From Glomus cerebriforme (lineage: Eukaryota > Glomeromycota > Glomeromycetes > Glomerales > Glomeraceae), in the NCBI GenBank assembly GCA_003550305.1, contig QKYT01000774.1, forward strand, positions 21,054 through 48,120: a stretch of DNA of 27,067 nt, written 5' to 3'. Shown here in pieces: positions 1-11,302 of this stretch. The notes under the pieces are model-generated. The model was not told the DNA's origin. It searched no databases and was given only the letters and a program-made list of their open reading frames with translations. The position numbers and the translations under genes were made by a program. Numbering within the stretch: the stretch's first letter is position 1; the number at the start of each line of letters is the position of its first letter.

Positions 1-461
1 CAGCACTTAGTTTAATTGAAAACATTAAACAAAGTCTTAATTATCTTACTATCGATTGTAATTGTTTTGAACTTAGTTCAGTTATATTACGAAATTTAGG
101 ACAAGTTCTTCCTTCTAAATTAGAATATTTAAATTTATCTCTCACATTTTATGCAAGTGATTTTAAAGTTTTTTTAGAAAATTCTCAAAATACTTTTATT
201 AAAAAATTATTAATTGACCAAGATGTGGAGGAAGATATTTGGAAGGAAGAAGAAGAAGATACTTTGTCTTTGTATACTATTTTACCATATTTAAAAGAAT
301 ATATTATGAAAAATGAAGTTAAGTATTTAGCTATTAAAGATACTTCTGTTAATTCTTATGATGAATTAGTAAATAAATTTAAATTACATAATAATATTAC
401 AATTCAAAATTATAAGGATTTATGTATTAGTTGGTATAAGTTTATTTTGGATATGGATTAG
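1..461 (+). CDS. F-box/LRR-like protein, C-terminal fragment (5' cut by window edge)
   Basis: An open frame runs from base 3 to a TAG at 459-461 without a start, so the gene begins outside the window. The translation has features of the large F-box/LRR-like family of Glomeromycotina: a leucine-rich segment (LPSKLEYLNLSLTFYASDF), then FLENSQNTFIKKLLI, a short acidic stretch, a KEYIMKNEVKYLAI segment, and a terminal NYKDLCISWYKF block. In this family the F-box lies near the N-terminus, so it would be off the window and cannot be confirmed here. Such proteins are thought to serve as substrate receptors of SCF ubiquitin ligases, which is family knowledge only. A GTG at 225 could be mistaken for a start, but coding similarity clearly continues upstream of it. 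No frame break is visible, so the gene may be functional. Confidence 0.72.
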   Translation, partial: ALSLIENIKQSLNYLTIDCNCFELSSVILRNLGQVLPSKLEYLNLSLTFYASDFKVFLENSQNTFIKKLLIDQDVEEDIWKEEEEDTLSLYTILPYLKEYIMKNEVKYLAIKDTSVNSYDELVNKFKLHNNITIQNYKDLCISWYKFILDMD

Positions 462-550
462 TGATTTATTTTTTAAAATAGAAATTTACATGTACAAATT
501 AAATATTATATAAATAAAGTATAATTCATTATTAAGGCTATATACAGATC

Positions 551-769
551 ATATGGGGAACTATAACATCCATACATACATTTCCAACATCTCATAAATC
601 ATATAATTTAAATGATCCATTAGAACTACTTTATTATTTAGCTTAAAGAATTAATTCTGAAATTATTTTTCCTCTGAAAAGATTAATATTACCAGATCAA
701 CAAATTTTACAAGTTTTACAAATTATGCAGATGTTGCAAATTTTGAAAGAGAATTCAAAGAAGTCCTGA
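551..769 (+). pseudogene. Short decayed coding remnant, family not recognised
   Basis: One frame from 551 reads through coding-like sequence (HTFPTSHKSYNLNDPLELL), meets TAA at 644, then continues as RINSEIIFPLKRLILPDQQ to a TGA at 767. The continuity across the stop suggests a nonsense mutation in a former exon, plausibly CAA to TAA. The residual text resembles proteins of the expanded glomeromycete families, but I cannot assign it. It could be chance, since the frame is short. Confidence 0.35.
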
Positions 770-2250
770 AGGAATTCTTTCTCATTTCTAAAAATTAAAA
801 AAAAAAATTAAATAAAAAAAACCACAAATAAACACCTAAACCCGATTTTTACTACAAGAAAGTCCTGTTGAGTTCGTTAAATTAGTTAAAAATGTTCTAA
901 CTCTAAATAAAAAACAAAATTACCTAGATTAATATCAAAGGCGCAAGTGAGGAAGCAAAGCTTAGATTCAGGTAAGCGTCTCGATCATGCTTACCAAATC
1001 CTTTGATTTCAAATCTATTACTTACGAAATGAATTAATTATCAAATCCGTCTTAGAACATTTCTCATTTCTGAGTTTCTGAAGGGTATGATATTATAATT
1101 ATACTAAGAATGGTATAATAACGAATATTGACTTAGCTGTGTCTGTTCAAGCAATACTATGTAGCACTGCATATAGTATCCCAAATTCAAGCTCACAGTC
1201 ATAGTTTAGTTGCAAAGCATTTCATATAATTTATTTTTGTGTATTTATTTTTTACGTTTGTACCAATAAAATGCGTTTATAAAAATTATGGAATTCTGAG
1301 ACTGTGATGGAGCGTCACGATCTCAATGTTTAGTGCTTTTTTTTATGAAGTATTGTAAAGCATGACTAGATAATTCAATATCTTATTTGTGCGACAATTG
1401 AAAAAAATTCATCTTTTTCCTTTTTTGTTGTCTATTTGTAATACAACAATGCCTGTTGCAATTGGTATATAAATCACACTTTATTGTCTTAAATATAGTA
1501 ATAGTCCTTTCTTCATTACCATCGGAGATGGTAATTCTATTTTTGACCTTCTTAGAAGAAATTAGTACGTAAAAACCAAAGACCTTACTTAGATTATTGG
1601 CTGTTAAATTAGATGAAAGTCAAAAAGTAATACTCTTGATGAATTATTGAATAAATAATAATTGGTTCGCAAAAGGTTGGAGAAACTTTTTATGAAATAA
1701 CATCCTGTAGTTACTGGAGTCATATCAAATTATATAGCGTAATTTTTTTCTCCTTCACAGTAATATTTGTCTATAATACCAAATACTTATTTATCTTATG
1801 CTTTTCTTTCCTATTTCTTATCATCAAACCCGCCTAAAAACACATTCACATTACCGTAGAATAACCCGTTGATAACCCATTGCCGGTAAGTAAGTCATAA
1901 TGATTAATACATATTGGCTTGATTTTTTTTTCTTCGACTCATTTTTGCTGTCATTTCATTTATTGTACTCTTTCGTTATATAAGAAATAGGAAGTTTGAC
2001 ATCTGTAATAGCAGGACTTTCAACTTCAAAGTAATTGATTGTTGTGCCCATACACGAATTTTATTATGAAATGCCTGAATACTCTTTACTCACATCCCAT
2101 ATAACCGCAAAAAAAAAGATAAGGTCCATTATAATGATGAACATGTCTCTATCGAACAAAGTAGCTTGGAATATTGGAGGTATCTACTGTAATGTAGATG
2201 TCTGAAAGGGATAATCAAAAATTGGTTTTAACTATCAGAAAATATCACTA
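770..2250. other. Gene-poor AT-rich stretch with decayed coding scraps
   Basis: No intact gene is visible. From 843 a frame reads QESPVEFVKLVKNVLTLNKK before a stop near 931. A neighbouring frame continues as NIKGASEEAKLRFR up to a GTAAGC donor-like site at about 972. This looks like a frameshifted exon of an unknown gene. Between 1500 and 1700 there are short coding-like bits with in-frame stops. The rest is AT-rich with no RNA gene or array that I can see. Confidence 0.4.
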
Positions 2251-4080
2251 TTCGCAGTGGAAATGAAACCAAGGATAGTATCAGAAAGATATGTGCAAAG
2301 AATACTTGTACAGTTAAGTGAGACTCCTATTGTAGTTTCCATATGGGATGCTATCAGGCTGTTTACTTTTGCAATTCGGCAAGAGCTAGGAATAAGCTAC
2401 ATATGCAAGGTTCACAAGATAACCATTGTCCTTTTTGCTAAAATTGTGGCCTTTTATGAAGCTAAATGAATTAGGTGTATAACACTAACTCTAGCTTGGG
2501 CAAGAGAATCCCAAAGTGGAATCCTGGCACTTTCATGATTATATTCCTTACAAATATTTTCAGCAAGTAATGCTAATACATTGACATCCAAGTACGCAGA
2601 AAATATTATGTTACTGGAGGGAGAAAATTACCAATCTTCCCATTTATACTGAGAAGAATATTAAAGAACCAACCTATGAAATTTCTCAAATTTGACATCT
2701 CTATCGAACAAAGTAAGTTTCATCACTTGAAGTAATTCATGTGTTTCATTGATACAACAAACTACAGGGATTTCCGTATCTGAAAATAATTTTTCACAAA
2801 ATTTTCATTATTGCAGTTTTCCAAAACTTCTCTGCACTCCAATTTTCATTTTTAATTTCTTTGATTGCTACAGACAAAAGAGCCCAAATTTATAGTTCTG
2901 AATTGTTTCCAGAATTTTCTGAACATAAGATGGTGACAAGGACTAAATTCTCATGTCGTGATTGTGGGAAGTAGGAAAAAAATCAAAATAAGCATTTGGT
3001 TTTAAGATATTTAAATGTAATGCATACTTTCAACTATAATCTCTATAATTCAGCGACAAGCTCTAAGCATCCGAAGCATTTAAAGGTATTGTTGATGTTG
3101 GCTGGGAAAATTGCTTTGACACATTGTTGGAACTGTTCAGTCGTGGGGTAGTAGAAGCAGGAGAAAGAAGAGAACTTGTCAATCGCATCTTGTTTTTGAA
3201 AGAATGTTTTCCTGTTTCACCTGTTACATATTTATAAAAAGTTTCTCTAAATCATTTTTGAAGTCTTTACTACGTAAAGAAATAGATAGTCTTGATAAAT
3301 TGCTTGAAAGAATGGGTATAAATGAAGCAAAAATTGGCTTTAACCATTGGGATACCAATAAAGATTATGTGAAATCCAAGAAATGAAGTTTCTATCAGAG
3401 AACCTTGTCTTAGAAGCTTATCATCGCCACGCTGCTTTCAAAATGCCATTAAGTTTTCATGTTATAGATCATATCATTCCTTTCAGTATAATGCTGGTTA
3501 TGGTATTATTTCAATTCAAAACAAGAATGCAAAAAAAACCTTTGGCAGTAAGGATATTTCCTCTTTAAAATGCTTTTGTGAATGGAAGAAACATTATCAG
3601 ATTGATCCCGTCATCAGCAGTGAAAAAATTTGATAAACCATATTCCATAATCACCGCTATTTTCCTATTTTCAAACAACTTAATAAGAAAAGTGATGATT
3701 TTTCTGGGATCTTGATACGATGTAGGGCATTCTCAAGCATCTACATCAATCTTGGCTTAGATAGAGAGAAACAAAGGCAGGATTAAAATGTAAAAATGTT
3801 CTACGAACGCGATCAAAAATCAGATGATGATAAAAAAGATAAAAATCAAATTATCCATATTCAAAGCATCAAAGTTTTCAAATGTGATGAAGAAATTAAT
3901 AAAAGACTGTATAAAATATTTTTCACCCACTTGATACTCAATGGAGTATGTTTGATGAAAGAAAGATTTAAAAATGAAGGATGCAATCAAATCCTTCCTA
4001 CTCTTGTCTTTGAACAGAAGCGATAAATGGCAGTTAAAATAATGTAATTTTATTCTAATTATACACTATTATTAATTATT
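2251..4080 (+). other. Decayed coding-like region, possibly an old mobile element or gene
   Basis: Several overlapping short open frames occur on the plus strand, with compositions less AT-biased than the surroundings. One reads through 2230-2460 with Cys-containing text (YCSFHMGCYQAVYFCNSAR) interrupted by stops. Another at 3082-3234 gives VGWENCFDTLLELFSRG before a stop. A third at 3204-3386 continues in a shifted frame (KEIDSLDKLLERMGINEAK), and a fourth at 3385-3633 ends with SLKCFCEWKKHYQIDPV. A 76-codon frame lies at 3796-4026. The frame hops suggest one or more degraded genes. I recognise no domain. Confidence 0.35.
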
Positions 4081-4820
4081 ACGTTAATACTTAACAGTTG
4101 TAAGGCTTGTTTATTCGTTTTTATTACCTAATAAAGTTTCGCTCACATTGGGCTTCATATTTTTATTATGATGTGACTTCTCATCACGTGTGGTGTGGGC
4201 ATGATATAATTTATTTATTATTCTGTACCCGGGTAATACATTTGTCACGCAATAATTATGAAATTCTAATTACTAGATTTTACGATGCACCTACCCATCG
4301 AAACCATATTTTCTGATTTCATATAACGTAGATTCACGATCAAATGCACAAAGATAAAAAAGAACATTTTTAAATCTCTCTGGCAAGTGGAGTTTTATTG
4401 AAATAAAAGTGAGAAATAGAAACTTCCTTTTCTAAGCGGAAATCCAGACTGCGCTTCGGCAAACAATTTGTAACGCGCACGTGATTTTCATCGAGTTAAT
4501 CAGATGTGTCTTCTCAGTATAAGATAAGATAATAAGTTAATATACTATTTACTGCTTTCTGAAGCGAGTAGACAGGTGATCTAACTCAAAGTGAAACCGA
4601 TTATGTATTTTAAAGCTGAAGGGTTGATAATGTACTGCGCCATTTGATTCATGTCTATCTGAGAAACATCATGATCGGAGTCATGTGTTTTTTATCTGAT
4701 TAATAATTCCACCTTTGAGCCAATCATATTAATAAAGTTTTTAGCACGCCTATTTTTCATGATTTAAAATTTATCTATAGCTAAATTTTGTCCAAACCTT
4801 AAAAACTTTCTATAATATTT
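4081..4820. other. Intergenic AT-rich DNA
   Basis: Nothing codes convincingly here. The short open frame at 4107-4316 has no recognisable content. A few palindromic CACGTG sites occur (around 4185 and 4478), but nothing supports a regulatory role. Confidence 0.4.
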
Positions 4821-5145
4821 AGTAATAATGAATTGGATACATTAAGAACTACATTTAATAGTTGTCAATATTTAGAAAGTATTAAAATTTGGTGCAGAGA
4901 AGAATATTTAAGTGAAAAAGAAGTATTAGAAACCATTGCAAAACATAAATAATTTTTTGTGAATTAAAAATATACAATGGTTCAGATTCAAAATTGTTTC
5001 CAGAGGGTTTAGATCCTTTTTATAAGTTGGAAAAATCAAGCCTTACAATTTAATAATTATTAAAAAAATATGATTGTATTGGTTTAGAAGTAAATGAAAA
5101 AAATATAAAAAATTAGGTATATTAAGAAATTTGAAATTAAGGATC
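4821..5145 (+). pseudogene. F-box/LRR-like pseudogene, C-terminal fragment
   Basis: The frame at 4821-4952 reads TLRTTFNSCQYLESIKIWC and EEYLSEKEVLETIAKHK, then stops. The match continues in another frame from about 4956 (CELKIYNGSDSKLFPEGLDP) and again, shifted, around 5070-5100 (KKYDCIGLEVNEKN). These blocks are the ordered C-terminal pieces of the glomeromycete F-box/LRR-like family (CQYLESIKIWC, then LKIY, then the terminal KKY block). At least two frame shifts and several stops show that it is dead. No N-terminal part is found upstream, so it is also truncated. Confidence 0.7.
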
Positions 5146-5264
5146 GGTAAAAAAAAAACAAAAATTTTTTAAAAAAATATATTTATTTGAAATATTAAAA
5201 GAAAAATCTTATATATTACGGTATATTTAAATTTCTGTTCATAAATTTGAAAATTTAAAACAAA

Positions 5265-6575
<1,311 letters not shown>

Positions 6576-6632
6576 CTTTGAAGATAATGATTTTGATTGA
6601 AGATGAAAGATGATGTGAGAATTTTTTTCGAA

Positions 6633-6642
6633 CTATTTATAA
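6633..6642 (-). promoter_or_regulatory. TATA-like box of the reductase gene
   Basis: On the minus strand the sequence reads TTATAAATAG about 60 bases upstream of the ATG at 6575, a plausible core promoter position. The assignment rests on motif and distance only. Confidence 0.4.
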
Positions 6643-7344
6643 CATTTTTAACTGGTTAATGATCAGATCAACAATTAACGGAAAAATTACTTCCGATTCC
6701 GAGCGTGCTGAATAACATGACTTATTTATCTTGGATTGACAATTTGTCAATATATTTGTAAGAAATTTATTAATTATAAATTCATCATTAGTAATATTTC
6801 TGTGGCGTAAGTATAATGTTCCTGTCTATTACATGATAAAAAAGGAAAATGTCATATTATGCTAACATAATTTTTTGATTTTCAATTAGTAGTACAATAT
6901 TAGTATCGATTTTGACATCTTATAATAAATTCCAAACTATAATCTGTTAAACCACAAAAAAAATTGAACTTTTCAGTTAGAAAAGTTTTTATTATATACC
7001 GTATTGTATGTATATCAATTAAACTTTAAATAAACCAGTACAATTTTTTAGAATCTGCACGCTAAACTAGTGCTAACCTTCATGCAGATTCTAACAATTA
7101 GGCAGCTCATCATGACATCATTCTACTTTATTTTATGAATCCAGATCAGTTAGATACTATTCCCATTTTGTCATTACTAGTATTTTAGAAAAACATTTGA
7201 ATAGAGTCGAACGGAATACTTAATAATTATTTCCAATTTACACCATTCTTATTGGAGCGGGTGTTTATTTACAGTATGAGATTATCAAATTTTAATTTAT
7301 AATTAATGCATAAATATTTTTAGTTACCTGAATATTATTCCTTG
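6643..7344. other. Intergenic AT-rich DNA with one perfect inverted repeat
   Basis: No coding frame of note occurs. The one structure I see is a perfect 12-base inverted repeat, TTAGAATCTGCA at 7048-7059 and its complement at 7083-7094, separated by 23 bases. Confidence 0.5.
7048..7094. repeat. Perfect 12-bp inverted repeat (hairpin-forming)
   Basis: Arms TTAGAATCTGCA and TGCAGATTCTAA enclose a 23-base loop. The stem lies in intergenic DNA between the reductase promoter and the 3' end of the kinase pseudogene. It could be a residual mobile-element end, a transcript hairpin, or chance. Confidence 0.6.
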
Positions 7345-8482
7345 TCATCTGCATTTTTTGTTCAGGTAAATTATTAAATTCAATAGTCTACGTGTATAAA
7401 TAGCTTGAGGATGTGTAGTATATGTAAGTCCACTATTAGTTGATGACTCTGTAAAAGATAGTTGTTTTTTATTAGATTCATCTGCTTCTTTAATTTGTTT
7501 ACAAATTTCACTTTCCTCATCATCAAGTTCATTAAGTTCATCATTAAGTTCAACTAATAATTGATGCAATCTTTCATTTAAATATTGAGAAATTGGTCTT
7601 TTTGATGAGTCTTCTTCAACACATTGTTTAAATATATCATCCATTAATTGAGGTATTTTAATATTAAATCTTGATCTAAGTTCCTGACAGATTTTTATTG
7701 CTAAAAATTCATCATGAACCATATAGGTAATCCATTAATTACTTCATATATTATAATTCCAAAGCTATAAACATCACTTTTCTGTGTATATTGTTTTCCT
7801 CTTAAAACTTCAGATGCATTACTCCATAAACTTTTTTATCGCATTTTTCGGATGTTTCATTTGCTGGTTTGCTTGGTTTGCTCAATCCTAAATCAGTAAT
7901 CAACTGACGACTGTCATTAAATTTAGCATATAATTAATATTTAATATATTACCATTATGATGAGTCAGTTCAATGAATAAAATATTAATTTTTATTTGAA
8001 CTATTGATTAAAATTACGTATTAAAAAAAATGTTACCTCATTTAAAAATTATATCTTTTGAATTATTTAAACTTTTTAATTCAACAGTTACATTATATTT
8101 GTCTATTCCATTTATTAGTTTCATCATTCCAATATTCTATCAGTCCATCCTTCCAATTTGCTTTATATATTGTTCCAAAACCTCCCTTTGTAATCTATTC
8201 AATATTTTCAAATTTATCGTATTCAATCCATTCTAATTTTTCTATGAAATTATCAACATCAGAATTTCCACTGTTCCAATTTTTGAAATTCTGGTTAAAA
8301 CGTTTAACGTTACATGATTGACCCCATTTATAATCAATATTAGGTTATTTACATTCTTTACATAAACCATACTCATTTATTATTAGTTTATCAATTAACG
8401 AATTTTGTTCTTCAGTTAAATTCCAATATTTAAAATCTTTTATTTATTTAATTATATCATCATTGAGATCTTTTTGTTCCAT
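7345..8482 (-). pseudogene. Tyrosine-kinase-like (TKL) protein kinase pseudogene with Cys4 header
   Basis: From an ATG at 8482 the minus strand encodes the typical header of the glomeromycete TKL family: MEQKDLNDDIIK, stop, KYWNLTEEQNSLIDKL, YGLCKECK, stop, CNVKRFNQNFKNWNSGN. The kinase N-lobe follows with a glycine loop (TKGGFGTIYKANW) and an ELKSL segment. The C-lobe resumes in pieces: HHNGNIL, LITDLGLSKPSK, SEVLRGKQYTQKSDVYSFG, then 7722-7345 with the final kinase helices and an acidic tail (ELNDELNELDDEESE). Breaks include TAA at 8444-8446 and 8345-8347, a TAG just before the glycine loop, several frame changes, and loss of the region between the alphaC helix and the catalytic loop. The catalytic Asp of the HxDxxxxN loop is missing and DFG reads DLG, so no active kinase can be made. 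Confidence 0.85.
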
Positions 8483-9022
8483 AACGTTACAAAGTTAGGA
8501 TATTTGATAATAAAATGATTCTAAAGTTTTATAATTTTATTAGAAAAATTAAAAAAATTAAAAGTTAAAAATGTAAATACCGACGGAGAATTCTTCCGAT
8601 AGATTGATTGTTTACAGTAATACTATAGTAATTCACCATACAAGTGAGATCGACTTAATTTATAGTTGAAAATGTATTATTTATGATGGATCAAATTATA
8701 TATTGGAAGCTCTGTATATCGGAATTATTTTTAACGAAATATCCCTTAGGTTTTAAAATTAAAATATCGTGGTGATTTGAATTACAAGTATGTATGAATG
8801 TTAGGTAATAATTTTGATCAAAATAATGAAATTTGACGAAAAAAAAAAAATAATAATTCATCAAACAAAAAAAAATTTATAATTAAAATCATAATTTTAT
8901 TTATATTTATTAATCCAAAGGTAAAATAATATTGATGTAAAAAAAAAGATTTGACGCGAAAAAAAATATATATATTATTTTAAAAAAAATCAAAGAAATT
9001 TTTCAAAAAAAAAAAAAAAGAA
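8483..9022. other. Intergenic AT-rich DNA with A-runs
   Basis: This is the presumed 3' flank of the SET-domain gene, which reads leftwards. On the minus strand AATAAA-like hexamers occur around 8895-8910, within about 130 bases of the stop, and may serve as polyadenylation signals. Long A-runs are present (for example about 9007-9019). There is no coding content. Confidence 0.5.
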
Positions 9023-10681
9023 TCAATCATATTTTTTAACCCAATCAGGAATTACCGAGAAATGAAAATGATAATTAATTGGATCTTGGTTTGCTTCACC
9101 AGGTTCATATTGACACCTTTCACATTTACATACAAAACCAAAAGTAGTAACCAATCCCATATGTCTCTCAACTTTAGATTGTTTAGGATCACAATAACTT
9201 TTAAAAACTTGTTCATCTTTTTGTATTTCTCTTAAAGCAGCAAAAAAAATTCTTGCAGGATGAAAAGAATTATCCGTATCATTGATTTTACAAATCGTTC
9301 TTACATTATCTCGAACTGGTCCTGGACTTGAATCATAATCTTGAGATAAATATTGAGCATCAAAGAAATTTGGTGCACAATTATGATTAATTAATGATGA
9401 TAATTGATAAAGTACTAACGTATCCATCTCAGGCGAATGACCGGGTCCAGGAAATGAATTTGGCATAACTAAATTCATTATTGTAATAAAAATCCAATAA
9501 TCATAACGTAAATCAAATCTAGAAATTCCTAAAATTTCAAGAATTTTTAAATAAATATCATAAAATGATGGATCATAAATCATTTTTCCTCGAAATGGTG
9601 TTGATACAGGAGTAAATCGAGAGAGATGTTTAATTTCTTCAATATCTAAAGGACAAATATCTCGAATTTTAGCTAAAGCGAAAAGTCTAACTGTCAACAT
9701 TAAATGATGTAAGACTCCAATAGTATCAGAATGAATAAGATCGACGAGTTCTTTAATACCATCATTCTTGCCGCAAAGAACTTTATGATATAAATTCAAA
9801 GATGATTTATAACATTTTTCATTACAAAAAACTTCTCTACAACCTCTTTTTGGACATTGATAAGCATCCTTCTTTCTTGGATCTTTGTATAATGTTTCGA
9901 AAGGATCAGGAGCAGAATCAGGATCATTAAGTTCATGAAAACAATAATCACAACGACACTCGTAATAATTATGAGCTGTTATAAAAGGATCTTCTTGAAG
10001 TGTGACACGAGATTTTGTAATTGAATTTTTTACACAAATTCCTAACTGTTCCGAATCATCAATCTTAACTTTGCATATTTTAAGTAAATTATTACTAGCA
10101 GGATCAAGTTTTTTTTGAAGTTTTTCTACCATTTCTTTAGATGCTCGTTCTTCATATTTTTTATCCCAAGGATATTTTTCTTCAAATTTATAAAATCCAT
10201 GTTTCTTTCGTTTTAAAGTTATTTGACAAGATTCCAAAAATTGATCATGTAATAATGACGTCTTGTAATGAATTTCTTTTTTCTTTTCCCACATATTTAA
10301 ATCAGATTTAGTATAAGTTTTCATCGAAGGATCTTTTTTGGCCAAATCAATACAAGCTCTATATTCAACTGCTGCATGTTTAGGAATACCTAAAACACTA
10401 TACGCTTCCGCCATACGATATTTTCCTTTAAATTTTAATTTAACTAAATCATCATTAAGATCTTGTTCTGGGTATTCTGCTAAAATAGCCTCAGTGTTTG
10501 CGGAATCGTGTAACGCTAGTTCAGGAAACCCGGCTTTAAGACATGCGAAAGCTCTATTACACCAAAGGTACGGATCTTTTGGTGTTATTTGAAGTCCTTC
10601 AGTATAATGTTGCCATGCTGAAATATAGTCCCCTTGTTTGATCGCTTCATTACCGTTTGTGCGATGATCTGATGATTGCAT
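9023..10681 (-). CDS. TPR-MYND-SET domain protein (SMYD-like), 552 aa, single exon
   Basis: A single uninterrupted frame starts with ATG at 10681. Residues about 7-117 form tetratricopeptide repeats (GNEAIKQGDYISAWQHYTEG, then PYLWCNRAFACLKAGFPELA, and MAEAYSVLGIPKHAAVEYRA). A MYND-type zinc cluster follows: C244, C247, C276, C281, C286, C290, H299 and C303, with a longer than usual insert between the first and second Cys pairs. The SET core is recognisable by LINHNCAPN at 431-438, where NHxCxPN contributes to S-adenosylmethionine binding, and by FFAALREIQKDEQVFKSYCD at 479-498. A post-SET CxCxxC (C518, C520, C523) in FGFVCKCERC completes the fold. SMYD-like proteins methylate lysines on histones or other proteins in nucleus or cytosol; the substrate here is unknown. 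The gene is intact. Confidence 0.92.
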   Translation of the reverse strand: MQSSDHRTNGNEAIKQGDYISAWQHYTEGLQITPKDPYLWCNRAFACLKAGFPELALHDSANTEAILAEYPEQDLNDDLVKLKFKGKYRMAEAYSVLGIPKHAAVEYRACIDLAKKDPSMKTYTKSDLNMWEKKKEIHYKTSLLHDQFLESCQITLKRKKHGFYKFEEKYPWDKKYEERASKEMVEKLQKKLDPASNNLLKICKVKIDDSEQLGICVKNSITKSRVTLQEDPFITAHNYYECRCDYCFHELNDPDSAPDPFETLYKDPRKKDAYQCPKRGCREVFCNEKCYKSSLNLYHKVLCGKNDGIKELVDLIHSDTIGVLHHLMLTVRLFALAKIRDICPLDIEEIKHLSRFTPVSTPFRGKMIYDPSFYDIYLKILEILGISRFDLRYDYWIFITIMNLVMPNSFPGPGHSPEMDTLVLYQLSSLINHNCAPNFFDAQYLSQDYDSSPGPVRDNVRTICKINDTDNSFHPARIFFAALREIQKDEQVFKSYCDPKQSKVERHMGLVTTFGFVCKCERCQYEPGEANQDPINYHFHFSVIPDWVKKYD

Positions 10682-10763
10682 AATTTTTTTTTCTTTTATT
10701 TTAATTTTTTTTTTTTTTGTGAATGAGAGATGAGATGGTTGAGTGTATGAGGAAATTACACAT

Positions 10764-10772
10764 GTATATATA
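10764..10772 (-). promoter_or_regulatory. TATA-like box of the SET-domain gene
   Basis: The minus strand reads TATATATA about 85 bases upstream of the ATG. A T-rich tract separates it from the start. The call rests on motif and distance only. Confidence 0.35.
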
Positions 10773-11302
10773 GATGTTTTTTTTCCATATTTGATGTTGT
10801 GTGAGATTCTTTTGTTGTTTTTGTTTCCTTATTTAGTTTAACAGATCATCGAAAATTTTTTTTGTCATATGTAAATCGTAAATCTAATTATTAAATCGAA
10901 CCACTCCCTAATATCGTGGCAAAGTATTGATAATCACCGCAGTAATTTTCTTTTTTTGTGCGCTTTTGTATTAATTTTTTAGATATAAATAAAAAAAAAA
11001 AACTTATTGATAAATTATTATGATCAACAATAAATAAATAATTTTATTTATAGAATTTTTTTTTCCTTAAAATTCTCTCGGACGAAAAAAATCATAATGG
11101 ATTACATCATACATTCATACAGTTTAAGTTCTATCGATCTTATTAAAAATTACAATAAATTAACATTACAATTCTAAGTTTATAAAAATCAAAATATTAA
11201 AATATATTAAATATATTATAATTATTTATGAAAATTGTTAGAAATTACCCAAAATACACTTAACCTTAACGGTGATGATGATAAATCTAATTAAACTATT
11301 AT
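10773..11302. other. Intergenic AT-rich DNA between two minus-strand genes
   Basis: This stretch holds the distal promoter of the SET gene and the 3' flank of the kinase gene. There are A/T homopolymer runs but no coding frame or RNA gene that I can see. Confidence 0.5.

Noticed and set aside
4107..4316. Plus-strand open frame of 69 codons
   Set aside because: There is no family resemblance or supporting context, and the length is near what chance gives.
8030..8321. Two overlapping plus-strand open frames of 68 and 87 codons
   Set aside because: They are antisense to the kinase pseudogene header and glycine loop, which carry clear family text on the minus strand.
10338..10592. Plus-strand open frame of 84 codons
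   Set aside because: It is antisense to the TPR region of the SET-domain gene.
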